Assembly: GCA_028290905.1 (NCBI GenBank)
Contig: JAQGIW010000286.1
Coordinates: 1-43,185 of the forward strand
DNA: 43,185 nt
Direction of reading: 5' to 3'
Source: Caulobacteraceae bacterium
GTDB taxonomy: Bacteria > Pseudomonadota > Alphaproteobacteria > Caulobacterales > Caulobacteraceae
In this document: positions 18,771-26,969 of the stretch, one piece after another
How positions within the stretch are numbered: the stretch's first letter is position 1
Layout: every line of letters starts with the position of its first letter
Translations under genes and position numbers: made by a program
The notes under the pieces: generated by a model
Told to the model about the DNA's origin: nothing
Database searches by the model: none
Seen by the model: the letters and a program-made list of their open reading frames with translations, nothing else

Positions 18771-20158
18771 TCAGTGACATTCTCGTGGTCGACGACGAGG
18801 CGGACATCCGCGAACTCGTCGCCGCGATCCTTCAGGACGACGGCTACGCGGTTCGCACCGCGCACAACGCCGAGGCGGCGCTGGCGGCCTTCCGCGCCCG
18901 CAAGCCCGGGCTGGTGATCCTCGACATCTGGATGACCTCCGGCGGCCTCGACGGCCTGGAGGTGCTGGACCGGATGAAGGCGACGGACGCGGACCTGCCG
19001 GTGATCATGATCTCCGGCCACGGCAACATCGAGACGGCGGTCAGCTCGATCAAGCGCGGCGCCTATGACTTCATCGAGAAGCCGTTCAAGTCCGATCGGC
19101 TGATGCTGATTGTCCAGCGCGCCCTCGAGGCGGCCAACCTGAGGCGGGAGAATCGCAAGCTGCGCACCCAGGCCATCGTCCCCGATGGCCTCGTCGGCGG
19201 CTCCCCGGCCGCCCAGCAGTTGCGCGCGATGATCGGCCGGGTGGCCCCGGCCAACAGTCGCGTGCTGATCTCCGGCCCGCCCGGCTCGGGCAAGGAGACC
19301 TCCGCACGGCTGATCCACGCCGCCAGCCCCCGGGCCCGCAACGAGTTCGTCGCCATCAGCGCGGCCGGCATGACTCCCGAGCGGATGGACCGCGAGCTGT
19401 TCGGCGAGGAGAGCGGGCCGGGAAGGCCGGGCCATGTCGGTGTCTTCGAGCGCGCCCATGGCGGCACGCTCTACATCGACGATGTGGCGGACATGCCGCG
19501 CGAGACGCAGAGCCGCATCCTGCGCGTCCTCGTCGAACAGCGGTTCCGTCGCGTGGGAGGCGACACCGACGTGCAGGTGGACGTGCGGGTGGTCTCCTCG
19601 ACGTCGCGGGATCTCGGCACCGAGATCGCCGCCGGCCGCCTGCGCGAGGACCTCTTCCATCGCCTGAACGTGGTTCCCCTGCGCGTGCCGGGGCTGGCCG
19701 AGCGGCGGGAGGACATTCCGGAGCTGATCGACTACTACGTCGAGCGCCTGAGCGCCGCCTCCGGCCTCACCAGGCGCACCCTGGCGCCGGACGCCTACGC
19801 CACGCTGCAGGTGCAGCCCTGGCCGGGCAATGTGCGCCAGCTGAAGAATGTCGTGGAGCGCATCCTGATCCTCGCCGCCGGCGATCCCAGCCAGCCGATC
19901 ACCGCCGAGATGCTGCCGGCCGAGGCCAGCGCCACCCCGTCCACCGGCGGGCTGGGCGCCGAGCGGATCATCGCCCTGCCCCTGCGCGAAGCGCGCGAAC
20001 TGTTCGAGCGGGAGTACCTGGACGCCCAGATCATGCGCTTCGGCGGAAATATCTCGCGGACGGCCGCCTTCATCGGCATGGAACGCTCCGCCCTGCACCG
20101 TAAGCTGAAATCGCTCGGCTTCAGCGGGTCGCGCATCATCGAGGAGACAGCGGAGTGA
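18767..20158 (+). CDS. ntrX: Response regulator NtrX
   Basis: 463-aa partner of NtrY. It has a receiver (Asp53 in LVILDIWM, Lys105), AAA+ domain (Walker A GPPGSGKE 170-177, Walker B GGTLYIDDVADMP, PWPGNVRQLKN) and a C-terminal Fis-type HTH (NISRTAAFIGMERSALHRKL). After ELFG the chain reads EESGPGRPGHVGVFERAHGG; the GAFTGA motif is missing, as in other alphaproteobacterial NtrX proteins. It starts in a 4-bp overlap with ntrY and ends in a TGATG overlap with the aminotransferase gene. Confidence 0.95.
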   Translation: MISDILVVDDEADIRELVAAILQDDGYAVRTAHNAEAALAAFRARKPGLVILDIWMTSGGLDGLEVLDRMKATDADLPVIMISGHGNIETAVSSIKRGAYDFIEKPFKSDRLMLIVQRALEAANLRRENRKLRTQAIVPDGLVGGSPAAQQLRAMIGRVAPANSRVLISGPPGSGKETSARLIHAASPRARNEFVAISAAGMTPERMDRELFGEESGPGRPGHVGVFERAHGGTLYIDDVADMPRETQSRILRVLVEQRFRRVGGDTDVQVDVRVVSSTSRDLGTEIAAGRLREDLFHRLNVVPLRVPGLAERREDIPELIDYYVERLSAASGLTRRTLAPDAYATLQVQPWPGNVRQLKNVVERILILAAGDPSQPITAEMLPAEASATPSTGGLGAERIIALPLREARELFEREYLDAQIMRFGGNISRTAAFIGMERSALHRKLKSLGFSGSRIIEETAE

Positions 20159-21021
20159 TGGGACGGGTAGCCTATGTCAACGGGCGCTTCGTGCGTCACG
20201 CCGAGGCGGCGGTTCACATCGAGGATCGCGGCTATCAGCTCGCCGACGCGGTCTATGAGGTGTGGGCGGTGTTCGGCGGACGCCTGGCCGACGCGGCCGG
20301 CCACTTCGCGCGGCTGAAGCGCAGTCTGGGCGAACTGCGCATCGCCGCGCCGATGAGCGACGCGGCGTTGACGATCGTCCTTCGCGAGACTCTGCGCCGC
20401 AACCGCATCGCAGACGGCATGATCTACCTGCAGGTGGGACGCGGCGTCGCTGCCCGTGACCACGCTTTTCCAAATCCGCCAGTCTCCCCCAGCGTGGTGA
20501 TCACCGCCAGGCCGGTCGATCTCGACGCCAGCGAAGCGCGGGCCGCGGCCGGAGTCGGGGTGGTCACCGTTCCTGAAAGCCGCTGGGGTCGCTGCGACAT
20601 CAAGACGGTCGGCCTGCTGCCCAATGTCCTGGCAAAGCAGGCGGCGCGCGAGGCGGGAGCGGTCGAGGCCTGGTTCGTCGACGACCTGGGCCTGGTGACC
20701 GAGGGCGCCTCCAGCAACGCCTGGATCGTCGACGCCGAGGGTCGTCTTCGCACCCGCGATATCCAGGCGAACATCCTGCGCGGCGTCACCCGCCTGTCGG
20801 TCATGGGCCTGATCGCGGAGTCTGGCCTGGACCTGGAGGAGCGGGCGTTCACCGTGGATGAGGCGAAGTCGGCTCGGGAAGCCTTCGTAACGGGCGCGGG
20901 GAGTCTCATTCTGCCCGTCGTGCGCATCGACGGCGCGAAGGTGGGCGATGGGGCGCCGGGGCCGGTGGCGAAGCGGTTGCGGGAGCTCTATATCTCGCAG
21001 GCGCGGCGGAACGCCTCGTAA
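20158..21021 (+). CDS. dat: D-amino-acid aminotransferase (class IV PLP)
   Basis: 287-aa fold-type IV aminotransferase, interconverting D-alanine and D-glutamate for peptidoglycan, or a related branched-chain-type enzyme. The PLP lysine is in CDIKTVGLLPN. Other marks are VHIEDRGYQLADAVYEV at the N-terminus, TEGASSNAW, and the phosphate-binding region ILRGVTR. ATG 20158 overlaps the ntrX stop (TGATG); a GTG one codon earlier is an alternative. Position between ntrX and hfq is typical for Caulobacterales and related groups. Substrate preference is assigned by family only. Confidence 0.88.
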   Translation: MGRVAYVNGRFVRHAEAAVHIEDRGYQLADAVYEVWAVFGGRLADAAGHFARLKRSLGELRIAAPMSDAALTIVLRETLRRNRIADGMIYLQVGRGVAARDHAFPNPPVSPSVVITARPVDLDASEARAAAGVGVVTVPESRWGRCDIKTVGLLPNVLAKQAAREAGAVEAWFVDDLGLVTEGASSNAWIVDAEGRLRTRDIQANILRGVTRLSVMGLIAESGLDLEERAFTVDEAKSAREAFVTGAGSLILPVVRIDGAKVGDGAPGPVAKRLRELYISQARRNAS

Positions 21022-21093
21022 ACTGGTGCGCTGGACCCCCGGTCGGAGGTCACGGCCGCGCTCGAACCCTCCAAGAAAAAGGGGCATAAGCCC

Positions 21094-21348
21094 GTGTCGA
21101 ACGACAAAAAGCAAAATCTCCAGGACACCTTCCTGAACAGCGTCCGCCGCAACCGCACGCCGCTGACGATCTTCCTGGTGAACGGCGTGAAGCTGCAGGG
21201 CGTGGTCAGCTGGTTCGACAGCTTCTGCGTGCTGCTGCGCCGCGACGGCCAGGCCCAACTCGTGTATAAGCACGCCATCTCCACCATCATGCCGGCCGGG
21301 CCCGTGCAACTGTACGAACCCCCTCTGGAAGAAATCGACGAAGATTGA
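21094..21348 (+). CDS. hfq: RNA chaperone Hfq
   Basis: 84-aa Sm-like protein that forms a hexamer and pairs small RNAs with mRNAs. The Sm1 motif runs through [21 protein letters not shown] and [18 protein letters not shown]; the Sm2 motif is YKHAIST. A short acidic tail (EEIDED) ends it. The start is GTG at 21094 with a purine-rich AAGAAAAAGGGG upstream. It overlaps hflX by 4 bp. The 72-bp leader may contain a promoter, but I cannot mark one with confidence. Confidence 0.97.
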   Translation: MSNDKKQNLQDTFLNSVRRNRTPLTIFLVNGVKLQGVVSWFDSFCVLLRRDGQAQLVYKHAISTIMPAGPVQLYEPPLEEIDED

Positions 21349-22661
21349 AGACAACCCCTATCGATCACCGCGCGCCGCCGCAGGCGGCGCTGGTCATCCA
21401 TCCGGCGCGGTCCCGCGCCAGCCTCGCCCGAACCCCTGAGGAGCGCCTCGAGGAGGCGGTCGGCCTGGCCGGCGCCCTCGACCTCGAGGTCCGGCGGAGT
21501 CTGGTCGTTCCCTTGAGGTCCCCATCGCCCGCCACCCTGTTCGGATCGGGCAAGGTCGAGGAAGTGGCCGACCTCTGCCGTGATCTCGAAGCGGACGTGG
21601 TGGTGATCGACGACGCCCTCAGCCCCATCCAGCAGCGCAACCTGGAGCGGGCCTGGCAGGTCAAGGTCATCGACCGCACCGGCCTCATCCTGGAGATCTT
21701 CGCGCGTCGCGCCCGCACCGGCGAGGGCCGGCTGCAGGTCGAACTGGCCCGCCTGGAATACGAACGCTCCCGGCTGGTGCGGACCTGGACCCACCTGGAG
21801 CGCCAGCGCGGCGGCTTCGGCTTCCTGGGCGGCCCCGGCGAGACCCAGATCGAGGCCGACCGCCGGCTGCTCATGGACCGGATCGTCAAGCTCAAGGCCG
21901 AGCTCACCGACGTCCGCCGCACCCGGGGCCTGCAGCGCCAGGGGCGCAAGCGCGTGCCCTATCCGATCGTCGCCCTGGTGGGCTACACCAACGCCGGCAA
22001 GTCGACGCTGTTCAATCGCCTGACCGGGGCGGAGGTCCTGGCCAAGTCGATGCTGTTCGCCACCCTCGACCCGACCCTGCGCCAGCTGCGCCTGCCAGGC
22101 GGCCGCTCGGCCATCCTGTCGGACACCGTCGGCTTCATCTCCGACCTGCCCCACGAGCTGGTGGAGGCCTTCCGCGCCACCCTCGACGAGGTGCGCGAGG
22201 CCGACGTGATCCTGCACGTCCGCGACATCGCCACCCATGACAGCGAAGCCCAGAGCCAGGACGTGAACCAAGTGCTGGGCGAGATCGGCGTCGCCCGCGA
22301 CGAGGGCCGCCGGATCCTGGAGGTGTGGAACAAGATCGATCTCCTGGACGCCGAGGCGCGCGTGGATCTCGCCGAGCAGGCCCGCGCGCGCGGCGCCGTC
22401 GCGGTCTCCGCGGCGGGTGGGGAGGGGATCGACGCCCTCCTGGCCCGCATCGCCTCCCTCATCGACGAGGCGCCCGAGCGCACGTTCCGGCTCGGCGCCG
22501 CGGACGGCGAGGCCCTGGCCTGGCTCTATCGCCACGGCCGCGTCACCGACCGCCGGGAGTCCGAGGCAGGGTTGACCGTGACGGCTCGCCTCGATCCCCA
22601 GGCCCTGGGCCGCTTCGAGCAGATGCGCCCCGAACTCACCACCCGCCTCGCCGCGGAGTAG
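21345..22661 (+). CDS. hflX: GTPase HflX
   Basis: 438-aa ribosome-associated GTPase that splits stalled 70S ribosomes. The N-terminal HflX domain (1-200; [36 protein letters not shown]) and a glycine-rich [18 protein letters not shown] precede the G domain: G1 [10 protein letters not shown]3 [11 protein letters not shown]4 NKID. The start is TTG at 21345 inside the last codons of hfq, so translation is probably coupled. hfq-hflX order is conserved in proteobacteria. It converges on the VOC gene over 64 bp holding a REP-like element. Confidence 0.95.
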   Translation: MKTTPIDHRAPPQAALVIHPARSRASLARTPEERLEEAVGLAGALDLEVRRSLVVPLRSPSPATLFGSGKVEEVADLCRDLEADVVVIDDALSPIQQRNLERAWQVKVIDRTGLILEIFARRARTGEGRLQVELARLEYERSRLVRTWTHLERQRGGFGFLGGPGETQIEADRRLLMDRIVKLKAELTDVRRTRGLQRQGRKRVPYPIVALVGYTNAGKSTLFNRLTGAEVLAKSMLFATLDPTLRQLRLPGGRSAILSDTVGFISDLPHELVEAFRATLDEVREADVILHVRDIATHDSEAQSQDVNQVLGEIGVARDEGRRILEVWNKIDLLDAEARVDLAEQARARGAVAVSAAGGEGIDALLARIASLIDEAPERTFRLGAADGEALAWLYRHGRVTDRRESEAGLTVTARLDPQALGRFEQMRPELTTRLAAE

Positions 22662-22676
22662 GGCGCACCCCCCAAA

Positions 22677-22702
22677 CCCGCTCATACCGCGAAAGCGGGG
22701 AT
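22677..22702. repeat. Short intergenic repeat with CCGCGAAAGCGG core, copy 2
   Basis: This is the reverse-strand match of the element at 16391-16415, lying between the convergent hflX and VOC genes. CCGC-GAAA-GCGG forms a small GNRA-like hairpin, which may help end transcription from both sides. Confidence 0.5.
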
Positions 22703-22725
22703 GGGTGGGTAAGGGTGTCCCTGAC

Positions 22726-23109
22726 TCACCCCCCGCTGCCGTAGGGCCGCGTCAGGACTTCGAGGAAGTGGCCGTCGGGGTCGGGGAAATAGACGCCGCG
22801 CCCGCCGTCGTTGCGATTGATCTCGCCGCCGCGCCGGCGCGCCGGATCGGCCCAGTGGTCGAGGTTCCGGCTGTGGATGCGTTCCAGGACGGCGTCGAAA
22901 TCCGCCTCGCTGATCAGGAAAGCGTAATGCTGGGCGGCGATCCTGCCGTCCTGCTGGCCGAAATCCAGCGACACGCCGTTGTCGAGCTCGACGACCTCGA
23001 AGTGGCCGAACCGCGTCGGCGGCGGCCGGCCGAGCATCCCCGCCAGAAAACGCGCCGAAGCGGCAGGGTTCCGGCTCCAGACGATGGTATGGTTGAGTTG
23101 CGCGCCCAT
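22726..23109 (-). CDS. VOC (glyoxalase/bleomycin-resistance) family protein
   Basis: 127-aa single vicinal-oxygen-chelate domain with the paired beta-alpha-beta-beta-beta units. Likely metal ligands are His7 (QLNHTIVW), the His in QHYAFLIS and the Glu in DGHFLEVLTRPYG. The stretch GGRGVYFPDPDGHFLE is typical. Members range from isomerases to ring-cleavage enzymes and resistance proteins, so the reaction cannot be named. ATG 23109 is divergent from the O-methyltransferase gene, 86 bp apart, so they could share a control region. Confidence 0.87.
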   Translation of the reverse strand: MGAQLNHTIVWSRNPAASARFLAGMLGRPPPTRFGHFEVVELDNGVSLDFGQQDGRIAAQHYAFLISEADFDAVLERIHSRNLDHWADPARRRGGEINRNDGGRGVYFPDPDGHFLEVLTRPYGSGG

Positions 23110-23195
23110 ATCAGCCCTGGCCTCCCATTGATGTCCTCAAAGGACGTCTTCGACAGGTGGGCGATCCGCGCGCCGTTTCAATTCACGGGGATCCC

Positions 23196-23861
23196 ATGGA
23201 CGATGACCTTCTTACCCAAGTCGATCGCTACATCGACGCGCTCTTCGCCGTCGAGGACGCCGATCTCGCGGCGGCGCTCGCCAAGTCGCGGGCGGCCGGC
23301 CTTCCGGACATCCAGATCTCGGCCGGCCAGGGCAAGTTCCTCTACCTGCTGGCGAAGATAGCGGGCGCGCGGCGCATCCTCGAGCTCGGAACCCTGGGCG
23401 GCTACTCCACCATCTGGCTGGCGCGCGCCCTCCCGGAAGGCGGCCGGCTGGTGACCCTGGAGTACGAGGCCCGGCATGCGGAGGTGGCCAGGGCCAACCT
23501 GGCCCGCGCCGGCGTGGCCGACAAGGTCGAGGTCGTGGTCGGCCCGGCCCTCGAAACGCTTCCCGCGGTCATCGCGGGGGCGGGCGGTCCCTTCGACCTG
23601 GTTTTCGTCGACGCCGACAAGGTGAACTATTCGAACTACCTGCGGCTCATCATGGGGGCCGTCCGCAGCGGCTCGGTCATCCTGGCCGACAACGTCGTCC
23701 GCCGGGGCGCGGTCCTCGGACCCGCGCCTGCCGATGAGTCGGCCGCCGCTGCGCGCGACTTCAACGCCCTGCTGGCGGCGGACGACCGCCTGGAAGCCGT
23801 CATCCTCCAGCAGGTGGGCGTCAAGGGCCACGACGGACTGGCGATCGCCCGCGTCAGATAG
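23196..23861 (+). CDS. SAM-dependent O-methyltransferase (Methyltransf_3)
   Basis: 221-aa class I methyltransferase of the catechol/caffeoyl-CoA O-methyltransferase type. The SAM site is ILELGTLGGYSTIWLA and TLEYEARHAEVA. The metal/catechol-site region is FVDADKVNYSNYLR and ILADNVVRRGAV. I start at ATG 23196, with ACGGGG just upstream; the frame is open 13 codons further back but without family similarity. The 3' end overlaps the convergent PhyH gene by 8 bp. The natural phenolic substrate is unknown. Confidence 0.9.
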   Translation: MDDDLLTQVDRYIDALFAVEDADLAAALAKSRAAGLPDIQISAGQGKFLYLLAKIAGARRILELGTLGGYSTIWLARALPEGGRLVTLEYEARHAEVARANLARAGVADKVEVVVGPALETLPAVIAGAGGPFDLVFVDADKVNYSNYLRLIMGAVRSGSVILADNVVRRGAVLGPAPADESAAAARDFNALLAADDRLEAVILQQVGVKGHDGLAIARVR

Positions 23862-24675
23862 GTCCGAGCCCCGGCGCGAGGCTGGACCACACCACCGGAA
23901 ACAGCGGATGGTCGAGGCGGGCGCCCGCCGGCAGCATGCCCTCCAGCTCCGGGAAATCCGGCGATGTCTTCCAGGGACGCGGCGCGTGGACCACGTCGTC
24001 GCCGACGAAGCGAAGCGACAGCGCGCGGCGCCGGTTCGCCGACCCCCCGGCCGAATGCAGGGCGAGCATGGAAAAGGCGATGGCGTCGCCGGGCTCCAGC
24101 GGCCAGCTGAGGATGCGGTGCGCGGAGGGGTCGGCGTCGATATCGGGGAGTTCGGCCAGGGCGCCGTCCGGAAACCAGCGCGCCTCGCCGGTCATGAAGG
24201 TGCGGGGCATCAGCCAGGGGCCCAGGTGCGAGCCCACGACGAAGCGCAGGGAAGCCTCGAGGGGGACCGGGTCCAAGGGGATCCACAGGCTGCAGGTCTG
24301 GGCGCCGTCGATGTTGTAGTAGGGCTGGTCCTGGTGCCAGGGGGTGGGTTGGCGGGTCCCGGCCTCCTTCACCAGCAAATGGTCGTGGTGCAGGCGCACC
24401 TCGCTCGCGCCCATCAACGTGCCCGCGACGCGCGCCGCCGCCGAGCTCTCCACGATCCGCCGATAGGCCTCGATGCGGGTCCAGTTGCGGAAGTCCTCGA
24501 AGAACCGCCCCGGATCGTCGCCGCCGCTGGCGACGATGGCCAGGGGGCCCGGCGTGGCGAGGTTGGCCTCCACCCCGGCCCGCGCCAGATCGACCTCGTC
24601 CCGCGAGAGCAGGCCGCGCACGAGCACGGCGCCGTCGCCGCGGAAATCAGCGATCTGGGCTTGCGAGAGCGTCAC
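23854..24675 (-). CDS. Phytanoyl-CoA dioxygenase family protein
   Basis: 273-aa Fe(II)/2-oxoglutarate dioxygenase of the PhyH family. The HxD metal pair is in TPWHQDQPYYN and the distal His in LHSAGGSANRRRALSLRF, where an Arg would bind 2-oxoglutarate. Its start overlaps the end of the crotonase gene by 4 bp (ATGA), so the two are co-translated. Together they suggest hydroxylation and hydration/isomerisation of a CoA thioester, but the substrate is not visible. It converges on the O-methyltransferase gene. Confidence 0.88.
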   Translation of the reverse strand: MTLSQAQIADFRGDGAVLVRGLLSRDEVDLARAGVEANLATPGPLAIVASGGDDPGRFFEDFRNWTRIEAYRRIVESSAAARVAGTLMGASEVRLHHDHLLVKEAGTRQPTPWHQDQPYYNIDGAQTCSLWIPLDPVPLEASLRFVVGSHLGPWLMPRTFMTGEARWFPDGALAELPDIDADPSAHRILSWPLEPGDAIAFSMLALHSAGGSANRRRALSLRFVGDDVVHAPRPWKTSPDFPELEGMLPAGARLDHPLFPVVWSSLAPGLGPI

Positions 24676-25493
24676 CGCGTCTGGCCGTATCGTTCGCCGC
24701 GCTTGCCGCGAACCGCCAGGTCCACCGCCAGCATCCGGCGCTCGCCCGCCAGGCGCAGGTCGACGCCGGGCAGGTACATCATCGCCTGGTAGTCGCCGAG
24801 AGAATCCTCCAGCGCCTGGCTGAAGCCCTGGGCGTCCTGGGCCTTGTTCATGTGGATCTTGGCGAACCGCAGCACCTCCGGGCTGTTTTCCGCGACCCGC
24901 CGCGCCCAGGCCCAGGTCTCGCGCTCGATATCGGCCGCCGGCAGCACGCGATTGACCAGGCCATACCGCTGCGCTTCTTCAGCCGGGATGAAGCGGCTCT
25001 CGAAGCAAAGTTCCTTGGCCCGGCGCACGCCGATGTCCCAGGGAACCGACATGTATTCCACCACGCCGGCCAGGAACTCGGCGTCCTCGGCGGCGAACAC
25101 CACGTCCATCGCCGCCGCCAGCATCCAGCCGGCGTAGATGCAATAGCCCTCGACCATGGCGATGGTCGGCTTGGGGAAGTTGCGCCAGGAGAGGACCATG
25201 TCGAGGTTGTAGCGCTTGAACTGGTCGTAGGCCTGGATGCCCGGCTTGGCGCCCAGGGCTTCCCGATAGGCCAGCTGGTCGGGCGTCCCCAGGTCGTGGC
25301 CGGTGGAGAAGACGCCCCCCGCGCCCCGCACGATCACCACCCGCACCGCCTCGGCCGTCTTGGCCAGGGCGAAGGCCGCGTCGATCTCGTCCAGCATCCG
25401 GTAGCTCTGGGCGTTGCGATAGCCGGGCCGGTTGAGGGTGATCACCCCCAGCGGACCGTCGACCTGGTAGAGAATGTCCTGGAAATCGCTCAA
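24672..25493 (-). CDS. Enoyl-CoA hydratase/isomerase (crotonase) family protein
   Basis: 273-aa crotonase-fold protein. The N-terminal ITLNRPGYRNAQSYRMLDEI and the oxyanion-hole segments VFSTGHDLG and GYCIYAGWMLAAAMD are clear. The usual catalytic pair of glutamates is not obvious: the first position sits in CIYAGWML rather than the classical GGGxE, and the second may be the Glu of GVVEYMSVPWD. The true reaction may therefore differ from enoyl-CoA hydration. It is the first gene of a two-gene minus-strand unit with PhyH. An inverted repeat lies 60 bp upstream. Confidence 0.87.
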   Translation of the reverse strand: MSDFQDILYQVDGPLGVITLNRPGYRNAQSYRMLDEIDAAFALAKTAEAVRVVIVRGAGGVFSTGHDLGTPDQLAYREALGAKPGIQAYDQFKRYNLDMVLSWRNFPKPTIAMVEGYCIYAGWMLAAAMDVVFAAEDAEFLAGVVEYMSVPWDIGVRRAKELCFESRFIPAEEAQRYGLVNRVLPAADIERETWAWARRVAENSPEVLRFAKIHMNKAQDAQGFSQALEDSLGDYQAMMYLPGVDLRLAGERRMLAVDLAVRGKRGERYGQTR

Positions 25494-25552
25494 CGTCTCA
25501 TCCCTCCTGTCGGCGATCGGCGGCGCCTTTTACCCCACGTTTATTCGGCCGG

Positions 25553-25598
25553 CCCCAAGGCGAAATGGAGACTTTACGGCAGGCTCGCCACCTTGGGG
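25553..25598. promoter_or_regulatory. 8-bp inverted repeat upstream of the crotonase gene
   Basis: CCCCAAGG (25553-25560) and CCTTGGGG (25591-25598) are perfect inverted arms 30 bp apart, 60-105 bp upstream of the crotonase start. This is a possible regulator site for the crotonase-PhyH unit or a hairpin in its leader. Function is inferred from position only. Confidence 0.35.
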
Positions 25599-25692
25599 CG
25601 ATCATGCCCAACCTCCGCAAGTCCCGACTTCCGTCCCCCCGAGCCTCTGCTCGCGCCTCCCGTCTTTACGGCCCTATTCTGGTGAGCGGCCG

Positions 25693-26052
25693 ATGAGCCC
25701 CCAATTCCCTTCGCTAGGAGTCCCACTTTCCAGGACCGCCAATCCCGGATCTGGGCGCGCGATCCCCCTGCGCCCAAGGATGCCGCCCGTCGATCGCGGG
25801 AGGGTCGGGACCCGCCTTCTCAGGGACCGGGTCATCGTCACGGTGGCCGGAGTCGCCGGCTTCCTCGGCCTGCTCGTCGCGGCCGTATACTTTCGATCCG
25901 CCGAGCACGTGCTTCGCCTCTCCGCCTTCGTCTGGTTCTTCGGGTTTGGCGCACTGAGGGTGGTCTTCGATCTCCGCGCCTCGCGCGCCTCAAGGCGTCG
26001 GAAAACCTGCTCTGGTGAGCGCGACCGGCGCGTGGGGGGCGGGATGCTCTAG
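25693..26052 (+). CDS. Possible small membrane protein, unknown
   Basis: Open frame of 119 codons from ATG 25693, or 90 codons from ATG 25780. From 25780 codon use becomes typical of the genome (mostly G/C third positions). It encodes two likely membrane spans, VIVTVAGVAGFLGLLVAAVYF and LRLSAFVWFFGFGALRVVF, followed by an Arg-rich tail. I do not recognise a family. The last 63 bp overlap the convergent DUF2158 gene, which is a mark against it. The shorter form is more believable. Confidence 0.35.
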   Translation: MSPQFPSLGVPLSRTANPGSGRAIPLRPRMPPVDRGRVGTRLLRDRVIVTVAGVAGFLGLLVAAVYFRSAEHVLRLSAFVWFFGFGALRVVFDLRASRASRRRKTCSGERDRRVGGGML

Positions 26053-26223
26053 ATTCACGCGCTCCAGGGCCCGCGGCGGAAAGCTCGCCGTCGCGTAGGC
26101 GCTGTCGCGGTCGAACCAGGCGCATTCCACCACGCCTGGTTCGGCCCGTGCGCCGGTGGCGACCACCGTCATCGCCGGTCCGCCGGACTTCAGGCGGACC
26201 ACCTCGCCGACCTGCAAAGTCAT
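25990..26223 (-). CDS. DUF2158 (YodC-like) small protein
   Basis: 77-aa protein. Its core matches the YodC/DUF2158 pattern: VGEVVRLKSGGPAMTV, then ECAWFDRDSAYATASFPPRALERV, an SH3-like small beta fold of unknown function. The C-terminal ~17 residues are Pro/Ala-rich and not conserved. I place the start at ATG 26223, 10 bp after the preceding gene; the open frame further upstream runs antisense-like through that gene. It is the last member of a three-gene minus-strand cluster. Confidence 0.75.
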   Translation of the reverse strand: MTLQVGEVVRLKSGGPAMTVVATGARAEPGVVECAWFDRDSAYATASFPPRALERVNLEHPAPHAPVALTRAGFPTP

Positions 26224-26233
26224 GGGCGACCCG

Positions 26234-26509
26234 CTAGCGGCTGGAGACAAGGCGGGGGTAGGGACGGGGCGCCGCGCGCGGCGTTTCGGGCGGCGTGTAG
26301 CAGTGGAATTCCTGGGGTACGGTCTGTGTGGTGACGATGCCCAGCCATCCGCGCCGGGCGTCCTCGCGCGCCGCCCGACAGGCGTGGGCGATCGCAGTGT
26401 CCTGCGCCGCGAAGCAGTCCAGCCGCGCGCCGCAGCGCTCGACCGCCCAGCCGTCGGGCGACTGTACGACGTCATATTTGCGGGTCTGGCGGGTCGGGTG
26501 TGACGACAT
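26234..26509 (-). CDS. Small uncharacterised protein, DUF2188-like
   Basis: 91-aa protein. KYDVVQSPDGWAVERCGARLDCF followed by AIAHACRAAREDARRG resembles the DUF2188 pattern (a W-containing strand pair and an Ala-rich helix), but the match is from memory and not strong. The tail is Pro-rich. It lies one base after the upstream 152-aa gene and 10 bp before the DUF2158 gene, so all three are probably one transcript. No catalytic motif is visible. Confidence 0.6.
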   Translation of the reverse strand: MSSHPTRQTRKYDVVQSPDGWAVERCGARLDCFAAQDTAIAHACRAAREDARRGWLGIVTTQTVPQEFHCYTPPETPRAAPRPYPRLVSSR

Positions 26510-26510
26510 G

Positions 26511-26969
26511 TCAGGCCGCCATCTTATGTTCGGGTCGCCCCCGGCGGCGGGCGACGTGCAGTTCGCGGTGCCGGCCGTGCAGGCAGCGTTCTACCTGATA
26601 GCCCGCCCGGCCCAGCAGATCGTGGACCGGATCGCGGCCGGACTCGGAGGCCGGCTGTGGGGTCTGCACGATCAGGACGCCCCCGGGCCTTGGTCGGGGA
26701 CCGCTTCGCAAGATCTGCTCGAGTTCGCCGGCGGTGCAGGTCTGCGGAACCAGCAGCAGGTCGCCATCCTCGCAGGGGCCGCGGCCGGTGCTGACATAGC
26801 CCACCTGTTCGTAGCCATGGCGGCAGAACCACAGCAACGCCGCTAGGCCTGCGGGTCCCGTGATCCGGATCGTGTCGGCCTTTCCGAGGCCCGCGCCCTG
26901 CAGCAGATCGGTCAGCGTCTGGCTGAGCGAGAAACCGCGCCGCTCGGCGCGGGGAATAGGGGAGACCAT
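26511..26969 (-). CDS. Uncharacterised 152-aa protein
   Basis: First gene of the three-gene cluster. The middle reads like a Rossmann-type alpha/beta domain: DTIRITGPAGLAALLWFCRHGYEQVGYV, then DGDLLLVPQTCTAGELEQIL, then GGVLIVQT. This is reminiscent of the first half of a SAM-methyltransferase fold but without a proper GxGxG. The C-terminus is basic (ARRRGRPEHK). No family is recognised with confidence. ATG 26969 lacks a strong Shine-Dalgarno. Confidence 0.5.
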   Translation of the reverse strand: MVSPIPRAERRGFSLSQTLTDLLQGAGLGKADTIRITGPAGLAALLWFCRHGYEQVGYVSTGRGPCEDGDLLLVPQTCTAGELEQILRSGPRPRPGGVLIVQTPQPASESGRDPVHDLLGRAGYQVERCLHGRHRELHVARRRGRPEHKMAA

